Of a stretch of DNA of 64,000 bases, positions 44,471 through 58,132 are shown in pieces. Below the pieces are notes generated by a model. The model was not told the DNA's origin and made no database searches. It saw nothing but the letters and a program-made list of their open reading frames with translations. Each line of letters opens with the position of its first letter. The stretch's first letter is position 1. The position numbers were made by a program, and so were the translations under genes. This DNA comes from Rhopalosiphum padi (Eukaryota > Arthropoda > Insecta > Hemiptera > Aphididae): assembly GCF_020882245.1 (NCBI RefSeq), contig NC_083598.1, positions 88,293,714-88,357,713 on the forward strand. Direction: 5' to 3'.

Positions 44471-47400
44471 ATGTATTTATCTATTATATTATATACGTAC
44501 ATCGATAGTTCGGCTGCAATATTCAACGATCGCGACGACATGTTTAATTCCGCGTACAAAGACCCACAATAATATAATAGGTACTTATGCCTGGTGCGAA
44601 ATTATATATAGGCGGGTGGTGGCGGTCACATAAAAATCGCTCGACGGAAATAAAATAAAACTGTTTATTGTTTTTGTATTTTTTATTATTCGATAGTACT
44701 TATTAAACGTATTTTTATTTTTTGTATTCGGTTGTTGTTTGGATTCATTTATTTCGCCATTTTGAATATCCCGCAATGAAACGTTGAACATAATTTAACC
44801 ATAATTTTCATCATTATCGTTATATCATAGTAAATTATGTACTTTTACAAAAATTTAATTTAATCGTATAAATGTCGATTTCGCGGATGTTCAATATCTT
44901 GACTGATGCTGGTAATAGACTTTTACATTTTGATATCAAACGTTTGTGTGTGTCACGTTTAATTCTACGTATTTTAAGTTATGTTTGGTTTGACGTGAGG
45001 GGACATATTATATAATTATTGTGATATAAGATGTCTAAAATAGCAAAATGTGACGAAAAATAAATAATCAAAGTGTTGATATACTTTAAATGTCTACAGT
45101 GCCTAGTACGTGGTATGTGTTCGTTTGAACGATGTTCACTCAACTAGTAGATTAACGACGTCGTCCCGAAAATATATAAGAGAGCCAAACTTTGATAACT
45201 AGAGCTAAAAAATAAATTTAATATTATGTTTATTTTAATTTATTTATTTTTAGTTTATGTAAACTATTAAACTAAAGACTATTAGTTACAGTAATAAATT
45301 GTGTCTTCGATAATAATTGTCCAAATCAAATAACAGATGTTGAAAATATCGAGTACCTAATTATGAAGAGTTATTGTCTGTTCAATATATAACCGACATG
45401 ATATACATAACAATGTTTAGTGACTTTGATTCAATAATTATTTTCATAAGTTGTTAAACATTTTTTGTAATTTTTGAGTGAGTAAATTTAGTGAAATTCA
45501 AAACTCCTATTGGTAAACTCGTCGGTGCAGCGAGGGCAGAGGTCGACATCCGACGACGACGCATCGAATTTATTTAACGGTGAAAACATCATTACACCTA
45601 ACTTTATATTATTACTGTCGTCATCGCGCGTACCTCGGATATATGTATATATATATATGTGTATAATGTGTATAGGCATATCATATCATATTAATATGGC
45701 TTATAATATAATATTGTATAGACGGAGGAAAAGTTTTTCGGGTCTCTTTTGTTTGCGTTCGCCGTGCACGGATGACGTCCGTTCCGCGGAACCGTTCTAC
45801 TGTGTCGATAATATTAATATATATTATATTGTATATACTTTGAGTATATATATCATATATATATATATATATATACACTCGTACATATTATAATGCGACT
45901 CGCGTCCACACGCACAGACACTATATCTATGTATAAGAGGTGCCTATTATTATTAGGTATTATACTTGGCGAGTGTAGACGACATTCACGGTTGATTGGA
46001 ATATTTTATAGCGTTGTTTTCGTATACTTAGGAGGTACCTATAAAATAATATATCTAATGTATATATATATATATGCCTGGCGCAGCTTTTTATTTTCTC
46101 TCTCTCTTTCGATCAATCGCTCTATTTTTCTGATATAGATGAATGGGAATATTTAAAGTAGTAGAAAAAAACAACAAAAAATTACACGATGACGATGAAA
46201 AAAGTGTTTGGTCATCGCGTTGCTACCGTCGCCGTCGTCGCCCACTGCAGCTGCTATATGTGTATACGTTATATCGTCGTCCGGCACACGTGGGTCCTAC
46301 CGACCACGAAAAGGTCTGTATAATAATATGTATACATACACGTATTTTTATAGTCTTATAGTTGTTTCCCTGTAGCTGACTCTGCCACCGCTGATGGATA
46401 TACCGGAACAATGGACTCCGATATATATATACACATAATATTATATTATATTACAAAACGATATTTTGATGTACCTACAGGTATTATATTTATTTATGTT
46501 ATTATATATATGTATATAAATATATACGATGATAAACGCGTAAATCGGTCGAACCGTTTAAACGACCGTGAACCTATATATATATATATATATATATTAT
46601 ACTTGACACGCTCCTGTTACGACATCCCGCTTCCAAAACGCTCACGGTTTCGTATAGAACAGCGCGTATTATATTAAACTTATACTCTCACATTTAAGAG
46701 CAAATGTAAGCATATATTATTGTCAGACACTTATACAGGGGGGGGGGGTTGAGGTTCAATCTACACCAAATTTTTTTTTGTTTACATGCCTGATTATTGT
46801 ATACTGTATTGTAAAAGGGCTCGTTCAATATCGGATATGAATTGTAGGTTTCGGTACGTCGGGCTAAGCTCATAGACTGTTTTTCCCGCACACTTAAACA
46901 TGTATAGTCAATTATGTATTTCTCATTTATTCATATTTATTTATTAGTTTTTTCAGTAATCTTAAAATTTGATATGTCTACGAAATTAATTGTTAATAAC
47001 TATATTTTAAGTACCAAATTCATAGTTTATTTGAAAGAAAAATATAATTTAGCATATAAAATACTACTTGCCTAGTCATTAAACTTGCATATGATTATAC
47101 AATTTTCAAACATCATTTCACCTACCTCAATCTCTGGATAAAATAGTCTAATTTAATAAACAAATGTTAATTTATATAGCTTTTATTTTTTGTTACGTAT
47201 ACTCTTGTGTATATTGTCGCGTGTAAATACGTCTAATGACAAGTAAACAGGACCGTGTAACAGTACTCGGATATTATTAACTATAGTGTTGAATGAGTTT
47301 TTCAATGCAATTATGTTTACTTTTTTACTTAAGCTTTTTGTTAGTTTAATATCTACTAATATGGCTTACATTTTTACTCAGCATAATTTTCAATGGCTTT

Positions 47401-47550
47401 AAAACTACAAAACTAAACATTTATATATTTATATATTTTTTTAAATTTTTTTTATTTGTTTTCCAGTTTTCAAAATTCATAACTATGAATAATATTGAAT
47501 TTGCAACTTTTTCATTATTTTTAAAAATGTGTACAGACTGCAGTAATATA
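44471..47550. other. Intergenic sequence with microsatellites
   Basis: AT-rich to 45480. From 45480 to 46680 it is a CpG-richer block with (TA)n runs near 45856-45875, 46060-46075 and 46574-46596. A run of G occurs at about 46738-46749. Frames here translate the TA repeats (IYIYIY) and are not genes. 46900-47550 is AT-rich. Confidence 0.6.
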
Positions 47551-47762
47551 CATATATACAGTGGCGTACGCAGGATTTTTCAATGGGGGGGGGGGCTTGA
47601 AAATAAATTATTACTCAGTTGTCACTGGTTTATAAGTTTGAATAATAAAGTGCTTTTATATTTCTTAATTAAATTAAGCATAAAATATACAAGAAAGAAA
47701 TGTATGAAAAAAGAACTAACAAAAAATATAATAACAAAAGTAATGAGCAATAAAATATATTT

Positions 47763-48503
47763 TTATTTGGTCCAGTCTGCTAATTGTAGTCGCTTCGGTG
47801 ATGTTTTTGAAAATTGTTGTATAACTTCCAATTCAGTTAGATTTTCTTTTTTATTTATATTTGCTAAAGCTAATCCATTAAGACGTTCTTCTGTCATGGT
47901 TGATCTTAAATAGGATTTCAAACGTTTCAATGTTGAAAATGTTCTTTCTGGTGTAGCAGAAGTAATTGGCAAAGTGGCAAACAGTCTTAACAGCACCTGG
48001 ATGTTTGGTAATAGATTTGTACAGTGAGGTAGTGTATCAATAGCTGATTGTGGTTTGTCATCATTATTATACCACTGACATCTCCACATATGTAGTTCAG
48101 CTCTAAGACATGAACTATCACTATATGTAAGATCTTTATCATAATGCATAGCTGCCTTTAAAATAGAGTCATCATCATATGAACTAAAATTTGATGGAAT
48201 CAGTCCTTCCAGAGGCATAACATCAGATAGTCTATCATCAAATCGTGTATGCAAAGCTTGAATTATATAATCAAGAAATGGCAAATACACTGAAATTTTA
48301 AAATATGTTTCTGGATCGGTTACATTTATATTGACTCGATGAGTTTGTCGTCCACAAACTCGTGGCATACTTATTTCGAAATCAAATTTTGCTGCAAATT
48401 CAACGATATCTTTAAACATTTTTTTAAAGTTAACATCTGCATTTTCTCGAAGTTCCTCTAATGCGCATCGAATCACCATTATATCAGACAATGCCTTTGA
48501 CAA
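47763..48503 (-). pseudogene. hAT transposase, C-terminal fragment with dimerisation domain
   Basis: An open frame of 246 codons. The C-terminal third, LLPNIQVLLRLFATLPITS followed by ATPERTFSTLKRLKSYLRS and LNGLALANI, is the hAT dimerisation domain (Pfam Dimer_Tnp_hAT) in the form found in ZMYM1-like or 52-kDa-repressor-like insect transposases. The first ATG in frame is at 48479; upstream an in-frame TGA ends the frame after a few more codons. The BED or TTF zinc finger and most of the catalytic RNase H-like region are missing compared with full proteins of 600-800 residues. The open part has no stop, so loss is by deletion, not decay. Confidence 0.9.
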
Positions 48504-48568
48504 ATCTTGCTTTTCATTATCAGTTCATATTTGTTTAATTGTTTAAATATATAAATTACATTACTTAC

Positions 48569-48625
48569 AGTTTTTTTTTTCTTCGAACTGAAAATCGAAA
48601 ATAAACTTGTCCTTTTTTCTGACAT
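48569..48625 (-). pseudogene. Probable first exon of the hAT transposase
   Basis: On the minus strand, ATG at 48625 opens 19 codons beginning MSEKRTSLFSIF and ending in a lysine run, then a consensus donor GTAAGT at 48568-48563. Short basic starts of this kind with SIF/FF motifs are common in hAT and related transposases. The 65-bp gap to the C-terminal frame has no convincing acceptor, consistent with loss of the middle of the gene. Confidence 0.5.
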
Positions 48626-49843
48626 AATAAGAAATTTAAAAAATGAAATGGTATTAACTATACAACTTACACTTCAAAACGATTCAAAAACAACGGATTG
48701 CTGCAAGGTTTATAATCTATAAACCTTGGGATTACTGTGCAAAAAAAATTATATAACCAAAAATATTTCTATAAAGCTATATTATATTATATTATAAGAT
48801 TATATATAATTTATATATAACTCGGGCATCGGAATAACGATGTTTGGATAGACGGATAGTGTTGCTAACATCAGTTCAATTGTTATCATAGATTATAGAT
48901 TTATATGGACTGTGGCACGGCTAAAAATAGTATCTTCAATCGTGTTTACTGACTATGGGATGTATAAAAATATTATATATGAACCTTAGGAGTTTAGTCA
49001 GTTTAGGACAATATGGTCTGCATTGTTTGCAATAAATAGGTAAACACACGATTTAAGAAACTATATTAAATCGAGGTAAATATAAAAAAAAAAAACAATA
49101 ATACGGGCAATGGGGGGGGCTTCAGCCCGTTAGCCCCCCCCCCTGCGGACGCCACTGCATATATAATATATATAGTTATAGATAATTTCCCATTAAATGT
49201 TATATACGGATAATATTATATATACATATATACATATATATAAATTTATGAAGGGAACATGGGAGGAAGGATACTACCTTTTCTTAAAAATTTTTCAACA
49301 TAGCAAAAACAAAGTTTATAAACTTCTACTCCTCTAATACTTGGAAAAAGAGCTTTAAGGATCATATTATTTAAAAAATCGTTTTACCATACTTGATAAT
49401 TTTAATGATTTGTAGCCTTGTATAGGTATATAAAAACCATAAAAAAAATCGTAAACAGAAACCTTTGCCAGCTAATTATTGATTTCACATATTAATATCT
49501 TCAAATTTATTTAATGGTATATGTTGACGACGAATTCGTTTTGTCTAGAGTTAATAATGTGTTCTGATATCTGTAGAATGTCGTAGATGTTACATAATTC
49601 ATCACTGATCAAAAAATATACATTTTGTAAATATTTCAACTTTACAGCTTTTATTATAGTTACTAATTGGTCAGATACTATCGCATACGACTCGAAAAAT
49701 GTGAAGACAATGTTTTGTTTATTTTTTATATGGATCCTATTTTATAAATTACTTTAAAAAATTCAAAAACCGCAACTATATTCCTAGTATAAGAACTTAA
49801 TCAGGGAATCCAAATTTTATATGTATTCTGTTTTTCGTGTCGC

Positions 49844-49879
<36 letters not shown>
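49844..49879. repeat. (ATA)n microsatellite
   Basis: About 12 uninterrupted copies of the AAT-type trinucleotide. Seen directly. Confidence 0.95.
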
Positions 49880-50273
49880 TTAGTCATTCGGAGTGGACAG
49901 GACAACGCTAGGACTAAGACTCGACGGCTACCGGTTTATTATTATTATTTTTTTTTTTAATCGTTAAGAGAATTCGATTTTTTTCTTCTATTATTTATTT
50001 TTCGTCTTCACCGTCGTTTTCGCTCTTCTGATCCTTTTATGTCCGTGACGTCGTCATAGTTCGCGTGTGTGCGTGTATATTATATATACGTACCAAAACT
50101 GCGGCCGACCGCCATTAATCAAACCGAAACGACTGCTGTAAACGGACACGTATGTATAAATGCCGCCGACTATTGTTACCACTCCCTCGGTCGTGGCCGG
50201 TTTTTATTTTATTTATTTATTTTTTTAATTTCCACCGGGATGCCGAAAGAGAAAAATTTTCGGCCAGGCTTCT

Positions 50274-50275
<2 letters not shown>

Positions 50276-50330
<55 letters not shown>
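50276..50330. repeat. (AC)21 followed by (TA)n microsatellite
   Basis: A perfect AC repeat of about 42 bases running directly into TA repeats. It is likely polymorphic. Small open frames here translate it as HTHTHT. Confidence 0.95.
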
Positions 50331-52840
50331 CATACATAACGTCCGTTTAATGTCGCTTAAGTTTATACATTTATTTTTTTTTCTACTCACATCGAAGAAT
50401 CCGGTCGAGCACCGAAAAATGTTTTTCGCTTTAATTCAATTCAATATGACGCGTATATATATATATATATATAATTATTGGACGCGGTCGTATTATATGT
50501 ATGTTTATACGTATAGTACAATATATAGAGAGGATACATTTTTTGCACCGCCACCGTTTTGACCACGTGAGTATATAATATATATATATATATATAATAA
50601 CAGCAAGAGCTATACTTTCCGTATGTTGCATCGTTGCACGTACACATTTATGTATATATTACATAATAAACTATTTGAAAACCAACTGCAAAGAAGACTA
50701 CTACGCGACGTAGTGCTGCAGACAACAGATTATTCGGCAAATTCCAACCATCGAAATTTGCCCGAAATATTTCTCCGTTTCAAACCGGCATTTTATATAT
50801 TATTATTTATTGCACATCGGTCGTATAATAGTTTCGCTGTACCGCCTTTACCTACGTGTATAGTTTGTTAGGCGTATAATATTATTTTGTGACACAATGG
50901 ACATGGCCCTTATATTATATATAAAGGTTGTTATTGAAGAAATTCAATTTTTATCATTGACTTATCACACACATAGAAATGTGGAGTTGTATTAACTCCA
51001 AATGTTCTCAATGCCAAACACATTCGCACGTCGATTTTCGCTTACTGCGACTGTGCGGTTGTTTTAACACTATCATAATGACGTTCACGCTATAATTTTA
51101 TTGTAAACTCTTATTGCAGTTAAAACAACACCAGATTTTGTTTTAAATTAATATTATTTTTATTGTTCCTTTTAGTTGTTCAATGTTGTTTTAACATTAT
51201 TTATGGGTTGTTCTGATAACATATTAAGTGTTTCTACTTCTAAAAAATAATTAAAAGGAACACTCTATTGAAGGTTGAATCAAACCCTACTTAATGTTTA
51301 TTCTTACAGAAAAAACAAGTTGAATCAACCAATCTATCTACTTTTGAATTTAACTGTCATAAATAAGTAAAGTTAACAACGAGCAATCTTAAAAATATTG
51401 TAATTCTTTTAAAAAAAAGTGTCAAGACATAGGTATATGTGTATAGTTTACCACAACAATATAATATAATATTATGCAAAAAAAAAATAGAGCCTGTTTG
51501 TTAAAAACAACCATATTTTAATTTAATAAGAAAAAATCATTATAAACACAATGCAATTTTCTGCTGACGGGTTTAGAAAAAGTTTTTTTTTTGCTTTGTT
51601 AGATATAGGCGTATACATCAGTCATATTATAACTTTATTCACAACTTGAGTTATATAATTAAAAAATTAAGAAACTTATTTTAATCACTCCGTAGAATGT
51701 ACGAGTATATAACATTATATATTTCTTTTAAACTTGAGTAATATTTCCGATCTTTCATGTCGATATAGACGATATAGTTATTAAAAAAAAAAATTTTAAA
51801 AAAAATGAACTGCGAAATAATTATCTAAGTATATTTTTAGTTTGAGATTTTCTAGGTTTCTTATCTTTATAATATTGTATACTTAACGACTTATTTAAGT
51901 ACGCAATATGTCAAAATCGATGTATTAGTTTTTATTAATATACCTATCATAAGATCAAGGTTGTGATTACCAATTGACAATAGTATATCCATCATAATCA
52001 GGTGTTACAATTCAAACATTATAATATTTACACTGTAAAATGTAGCTCATCCTTAATAAATAGCCATACCTAGTTGTTTTCAATAAAATCATATATCATT
52101 TCCTAAAAAATACGAAATAATAATTATGCTTATTTCCACATGGGCACATGGCGTACTTGTAAATACATGCGCGTGACTTTATTATCTTTAAATGTTATAA
52201 TTTGCGGACTTGTTGTTTTTTTTTGTGTTTAAGTAATAAAAATAAAAATACCCATCTGCAGCACCTGCAGCAGAGCTGATTATTATATACGTTCGGAGAA
52301 AAACGTAATTATCGTTAGCTAGAGCCTAACTCACTCTGGTTAGGAAATTGCATTCGTGGAAGATGCGCGTTCACTATTATGGACCAGCACGGTGCACGTG
52401 TGATGGCTGTACAGCACAGCACAGATGAGTCGGTTTTAATTTATATTAAGACAAAATATACAAAAATACACATACACATGCAGTTTGATTTCGAGGTCGG
52501 CCGAACGAAATGAATGGTAATCGCTGGGAAATCGGTTGGACGAAAACAAATAAAAAAATAACGAACGATATTCCGACAGAATACAAGCGGATTTCAAAAT
52601 CGATTTACGCACACGCGCAGGAAACGAGTATATAATATTTCCGCGGTGACCAAGAGTGCACGTGAAACACGCGAGCTGACAGTTAGAACGTCAATTACGC
52701 ACACACACTCACAGTCTGTGTATACGTACATTGCGCGTCTAACAACGATAATAATATACACGCATAGGGTATATAAGACGTAATATCTGTCGTACACCGA
52801 CAGCGGTGGCGGTGATTGCGGTTTGATTACAATTATATTA

Positions 52841-52873
52841 TGATTATTATTATTATTATTATTATTATTATTG
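52841..52873. repeat. (ATT)n microsatellite
   Basis: About 11 copies of the ATT-type trinucleotide at the edge of a CpG-richer block. Seen directly. Confidence 0.95.
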
Positions 52874-55800
52874 CTATTATAACTAATATTATACAAGTGT
52901 ACACGGTATACGTATATTGTGCGCATTGTACGAGTTGCCTCTGAATATTATCTTGTCCGGTCGAGTGCGGCGCTGGCCGCGGTGACAAGCAGCAAAAACT
53001 ATTCGTAGAGGACGATAAAAGATAGAGTTGAACGACACGACAGCGACGATTTATACTGCGCAATGTGTCCTGTTCCTAATCTCCACGCGGTATATATCAC
53101 AACACACACACACACGCGCGCTCATGCACAATATTATACTTGTATGTACAATAAATAGAAACAACAGGTGGTCCCGAAGCAGGTATATATATATACACAC
53201 CATAAAATCGAGTTGTCACCGCCTCCTCGTGGGTGGGTGGTCTAATAAATCATTATATTAGTATTAGCTTATAACAATATTATGTAGGTACGATTATGAC
53301 TATTTGATTTTATTATATTTTATTTACAAACAGACCGGCTCGTATACTGCATAAAATGTACGTATACATGTAGGTACGAGTGTGTATGACTGCGTACGGT
53401 ATAATACTGGTATGATGCGATACATATACTTACTGTATTGTACGCGTATTATTTTTATGTCCGTCTGCGATTGTACCGTATGCGATATGCGAATCTACGG
53501 CGAGATCGTTATCGAAGTACGCATAACTCGATGTTTTCGTATGTACCTACCAGCTACGAATAAATAGCGAATAACACATTTCTCGCTGATGATGAGTCAG
53601 ATGTGATCTACAGCTGTGGGCTGCAGAGATACGAATAATATGTATTTTTCCCCGTACACGGTTTATAATAAACTTTGCATTACTGTGGGGGGTTTAGCCC
53701 TCTACGCCTCCCAAAATGTATTTGAACATGAACCGTATACATATAATTATGAATTAGTCAAAATTTCTATGTGAATAATATTTATAATATATCGTACGTT
53801 ATTAATCAATTTATATCAAAAGGTTAGCAGTGTATAATATGTTACGAATAAACCTCAAAAATGCACGGACAAAACGCGACCTGCCCACAATAATTATTGG
53901 GAAAATATAATAAATTAAAGAAATAACTGTAAAAATAGTTAGGCATACCTACTTAGCATTTTGTACTACACTATAAGTGTACCGTACTAGTGCACTACAT
54001 ACGATTTGTGGTTCCTGGTTGCATAAGCATACCTACACTATACCCTGTCGAATTTAGATACATAATAGCATTGATTAATATTCAATCAAACTTGTATATT
54101 AATCAATGATAATATCTATATAATATTGTTTATAATTGATATATGTACATCATACACACCAAATTTTTATTACGTTGTTTATTAATTGGATTTGGTCTTT
54201 ATAGTTAAGTAAAAATAATAATAAATATTATTACCTACTGGCCGTTAAATACATTATATAATATATACTCGATAACGAGATATCTCCAGAGTTGGAACAT
54301 TTGATAAATCGAAAATGATTATACTTAATTTCTCAAATATTTTCACTCTGTCAATTGACAACTATCTGCAGTCTCTCTGTAAAATAAAAAATTCAATATT
54401 AATTTATTAACATCTATAGAATTTTATATTTTAAAATATTACATGAATTATGCAATTTGCTAAAATAAAAAAAAAATTTGGTATTATACGTATCATACGT
54501 TTATTTGTATACGTGTCTGTACGTACTATGTATATTTTGGGGTAAAACGTGCGTCTTAATGTGGAATAGTTCACGCCAGCGTGTCACTAATATGTATATA
54601 GGACTTTTGCATACCGATAACTGAACACGGAAACGGTTGTGGACAAAAGAGATACCCCGAGGGGTGGTTAACCCTAACTTTGAGCTCTTGAGGAATGTTT
54701 TCTTCTCGACAGTCGTGAAACAGCGTTTTCGTAACTTCCAACTCCACCCATGTGTAACGATGACAAAACCAAAAAGTCGAAAAGTGTAAACACCCGTCTA
54801 CAGAGGAATGGATGTGGATAGTTCTATTGTATTATATTATTATGTGATCGGATTTATTGTATTTTTTTTTTTTTAATTTCTTTATCGGATCGCACCACCA
54901 CGAGAAGCTTTTTTTATGTCATTCATGTATTGTTGTACACTTGTACAATTTTATTGGCGTTCTATCTATATTAGTGCAAAAAATAACTTTGATACAATTT
55001 AAATAACTGTACGCGATGTATGTATCTATTATTCAGCAATATTCACATTCACACAATTTTTATATCATTAGCAATTCATCTAACGTTAGTAGCATGTCAA
55101 CCCGGATAGTTCAAAAACTCATTCATATTTAAGATCGATGGAGGCAGATCTCAGGAATATAAAAAAAATATTTGGGTAAATATAATAAGCAAATAATTGT
55201 GAATGATTATTATACAAGCATGTAACCTATATTATAGGTATAATAGGGTTTGTGTACAACCCTATGTCGTCTGTTTATTCGCTGAACGTTATTATTTATA
55301 GGGAAGATTTACTTTTTTTCTTTTGTCCGTTGACTTGCATTAACGTTCCCCCTTTTATTTCACTTTTAAATACAATCAATCTGAATGCCAGAATGCATCC
55401 CGCGTAAGGAAAATGCATCTTTTTAGTTTTTATAATGAATTGTGTAAAAGATATGCAACTATCGTTAAGTTAATCGTTATAAAGAGATATTTTTAATTTA
55501 GTGCAGTATAATATAATATAATATAATATTACGTAGGTATATGCATATAAAAAAAATATAAATGAACACAAGCTAATTATAATTTTTTTAATTGTGCAAT
55601 ACTCGTAATATCTTAATTTTAATTAATTAATCAATTAATCTAAATTCTTAATTTATAATAAATAATAATTTAAAATTTAAAAAGAATATAGAAACAATGA
55701 TGACACTTAAAGTTACACAATTTAAGGGTTACTCACAATGAAAATCGATAATAATTGTATTACATTTAATATTTAAATATTTTAAATTTTACAATTTGAA

Positions 55801-57740
55801 TATCAATAAGAATTTTTAGATTTTATGTTGTAAGAGAGCATTTTTATCATTTTTTTTTTTTAAATGTAAAACAAATTTTTCTCAGACACTGCTATTTGCG
55901 ACAATTTGTACTTTTCCAGAATACATAATACCTATCTACTATAATACCATTTTTATAGTGTAGTTTACCTTTATAAATATACAAATTATTTAAGATAAAC
56001 GTGAAACAATAATACAAATATAATATCTAACCTATATAAGTTTGAATTGTTCGTAGTAGTTGCGTTCTACGCACGACCCATGTGTTTTAAATTTGTAATG
56101 TTATATACCTAAAGGTGTTGGCCATGTGTGATGTGTCACTAATAACAAAACGCACCAATAATAATTTTTCCAGCAAACAACTTAATCTTAACAAAATGTC
56201 ATACCATTAACCATTAACCGTATTATAATATTAATTTTGTAAAATATTCATCAATATTTTATTTAATGTTTGTAAATGTCTCAATTTTGAAAGTGCTTTC
56301 TAATTTTTTTTTACTCGGCCGGTTTTACATGAAATATCACTTGATATTTTTACAGATTTCTTTAATTTGAGTTAAAAACTTACTTATTGCTATCAACCTT
56401 CGTATTAAAATGTAATTGTTTTTAACGGTTTAGAATGTTGTAATATATTTTACAAGCAACATAGTGAAAAATAAATAATATCTACGAGTAAAATTAATTA
56501 ATTCTCAAGACTGTGGTTATTATTTTATTATTTTTTTTCGTGGTTATTTGTAAATTTAATAAATTATTTTAGATCATTGAAATAATAGTATTAAAATTGT
56601 TTGCCAATATCTTCCGAGATCTAATCTTCTAGTATTAGACATTTGTAATAATTAAAATAACATATAAATCGATATAATATATGTCTACTCGTTCAATGAA
56701 ATGGCTTTTTGGTTTTTAACAAGCCACTGTTTTATTGATACGGGTATTTGATTATATTAGTACAAGGATGATTTAATTTCTTAAAATTCTTTAAACGTAA
56801 CAAAAAAATATAAAATCAAAAATTAACACACAATTTTATGAATTTATTGTATTTTACATACAAATCATATTTATACATGTCAAAAGTGCCCATATAGACT
56901 TAACATGTATAGTACCTATGTAATATGACTTATTTTTACCAGCTGCGCACGATATCTCATGTACTAAAACGGGAGTTTTTCACAGTGAATATACTATATG
57001 TATATGCGCCAAGTATAAAAGCACACGACTATATCATCTATATGTTATTTAATTAATAACTATACTCTAACTGTATAGGTATACTGTAATAACTATATAA
57101 TCACAGGTTACACTGCAGTTTGCAAAATACGCTGATACGAGTATATAAAGCACATCCACACACCTACATGCTCATTAACCAAAGTGTAGAATGAAAAAAA
57201 ACGTACATCATAATATGTCATTGATTAGATTTAAGCGTACGCGTAACTAATAAACAGACGGTGTACACCCGTGTTATATAATATATAATATATGTTCGTG
57301 TATATGTATATATTATTCGTGTACCTACCTATAATACTATAGGTCAGTTTTTAGAACGTGCGTGATGAGCCAAATAATAGCCAAGCGGCGGTGCGGCGGA
57401 CATCAAAACGCGTATAGGCAAAGAAAATCTTACAGTAAACACTATATACAGGTACACACAACTCTTTCAATGCTCGTTTGTGTGTCAATCGGACAAATAT
57501 AATGGTACGGTGTACACGCCCGTTGATGTACCTATACACATATCGTTTGAAGTGGAAGCCGACGACGAAGGCGTATCGGCCGCGGACTTGTCGTCGTCGT
57601 CGTCGGTGTAAATCCTCACGGCACGCACACACACGACACACGTCATCGTGTGTCAAAAGATGTGTCTTGTCACGGCAGCAAAGACTTTGTCCATTACGCC
57701 TGGCCATAATGGGCGTAACGTGATATCAATACTGCAGAAT

Positions 57741-57763
<23 letters not shown>
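57741..57763. repeat. (TG)n microsatellite
   Basis: About 11 perfect TG copies followed by TATATATG. Seen directly. Confidence 0.95.
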
Positions 57764-57772
<9 letters not shown>

Positions 57773-58090
57773 TACATCGTATAACGTCATATCGATTATA
57801 GGTACATAGAATAATATAATAACATAATAATAGTAGTGACTAGTGAGTATCTGACTAACAACAGCAGCTGCTGCTGCCGATGTACAAGTACAATAAAATA
57901 TACACACCATGGTTGTCCGCCGAGAGTTGTGTGTGTGTGAGAACATATTTTGACGATAGCGTTATATTATTATTGCTATGTACGTGACCTGTTGGTACAC
58001 AGCCAAGTTTCGGTCGGATTTTAATGGTCGTAATGAATGGTAGAGTGTATATATGATCTATGTGTGTGTGTACGAGCGAAGAGAGAGGGA

Positions 58091-58132
58091 GTGTGTGTGT
58101 GTGTGTGTGTGTGAGATAGAGAGAGAGAGAAA
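58091..58132. repeat. (GT)n-(GA)n compound microsatellite
   Basis: A GT repeat of about 12 copies, then GATAGAGAGAGAGAGA-type sequence. Together with the TG tract about 330 bp earlier, it gives this island an unusually high simple-repeat load. Confidence 0.95.

Larger units (their letters stand above)
47559..49157 (-). mobile_element. hAT-family DNA transposon, internally deleted
   Basis: A 1599-bp element with 16-bp terminal inverted repeats CAGTGGCGT(A/C)CGCAGG, one mismatch. It is flanked by the 8-bp direct duplication CATATATA at 47551-47558 and 49158-49165. Both ends carry G runs just inside. It encodes, on the minus strand, a C-terminal transposase piece (47763-48503) and a probable first exon (48569-48625). 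The zinc-finger and catalytic N-terminal regions are absent, so it is not autonomous. The clean target duplication and near-identical ends suggest a fairly recent insertion. Confidence 0.93.
49166..54920. other. Intergenic sequence with islands and microsatellites
   Basis: AT-rich DNA with CpG-richer blocks at about 49890-50880 and 52230-53700 and a smaller one at 54480-54920. Microsatellites are listed separately. Short frames here lie over repeats and overlap on opposite strands, with no domain recognised. Confidence 0.6.

Noticed and set aside
45510..45893. 127-codon ORF in the 45-46 kb island
   Set aside because: Much of it translates TA repeats (IYIYIYI), and an opposing frame covers the same bases.
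47485..47913. 142-codon plus-strand ORF across the hAT left end
   Set aside because: It crosses the transposon boundary and poly-G tract and is antisense to the transposase frame.
50152..50562. 136-codon ORF
   Set aside because: It is built on the (AC)n and (TA)n microsatellites (HTHTHT, IYIYIY).
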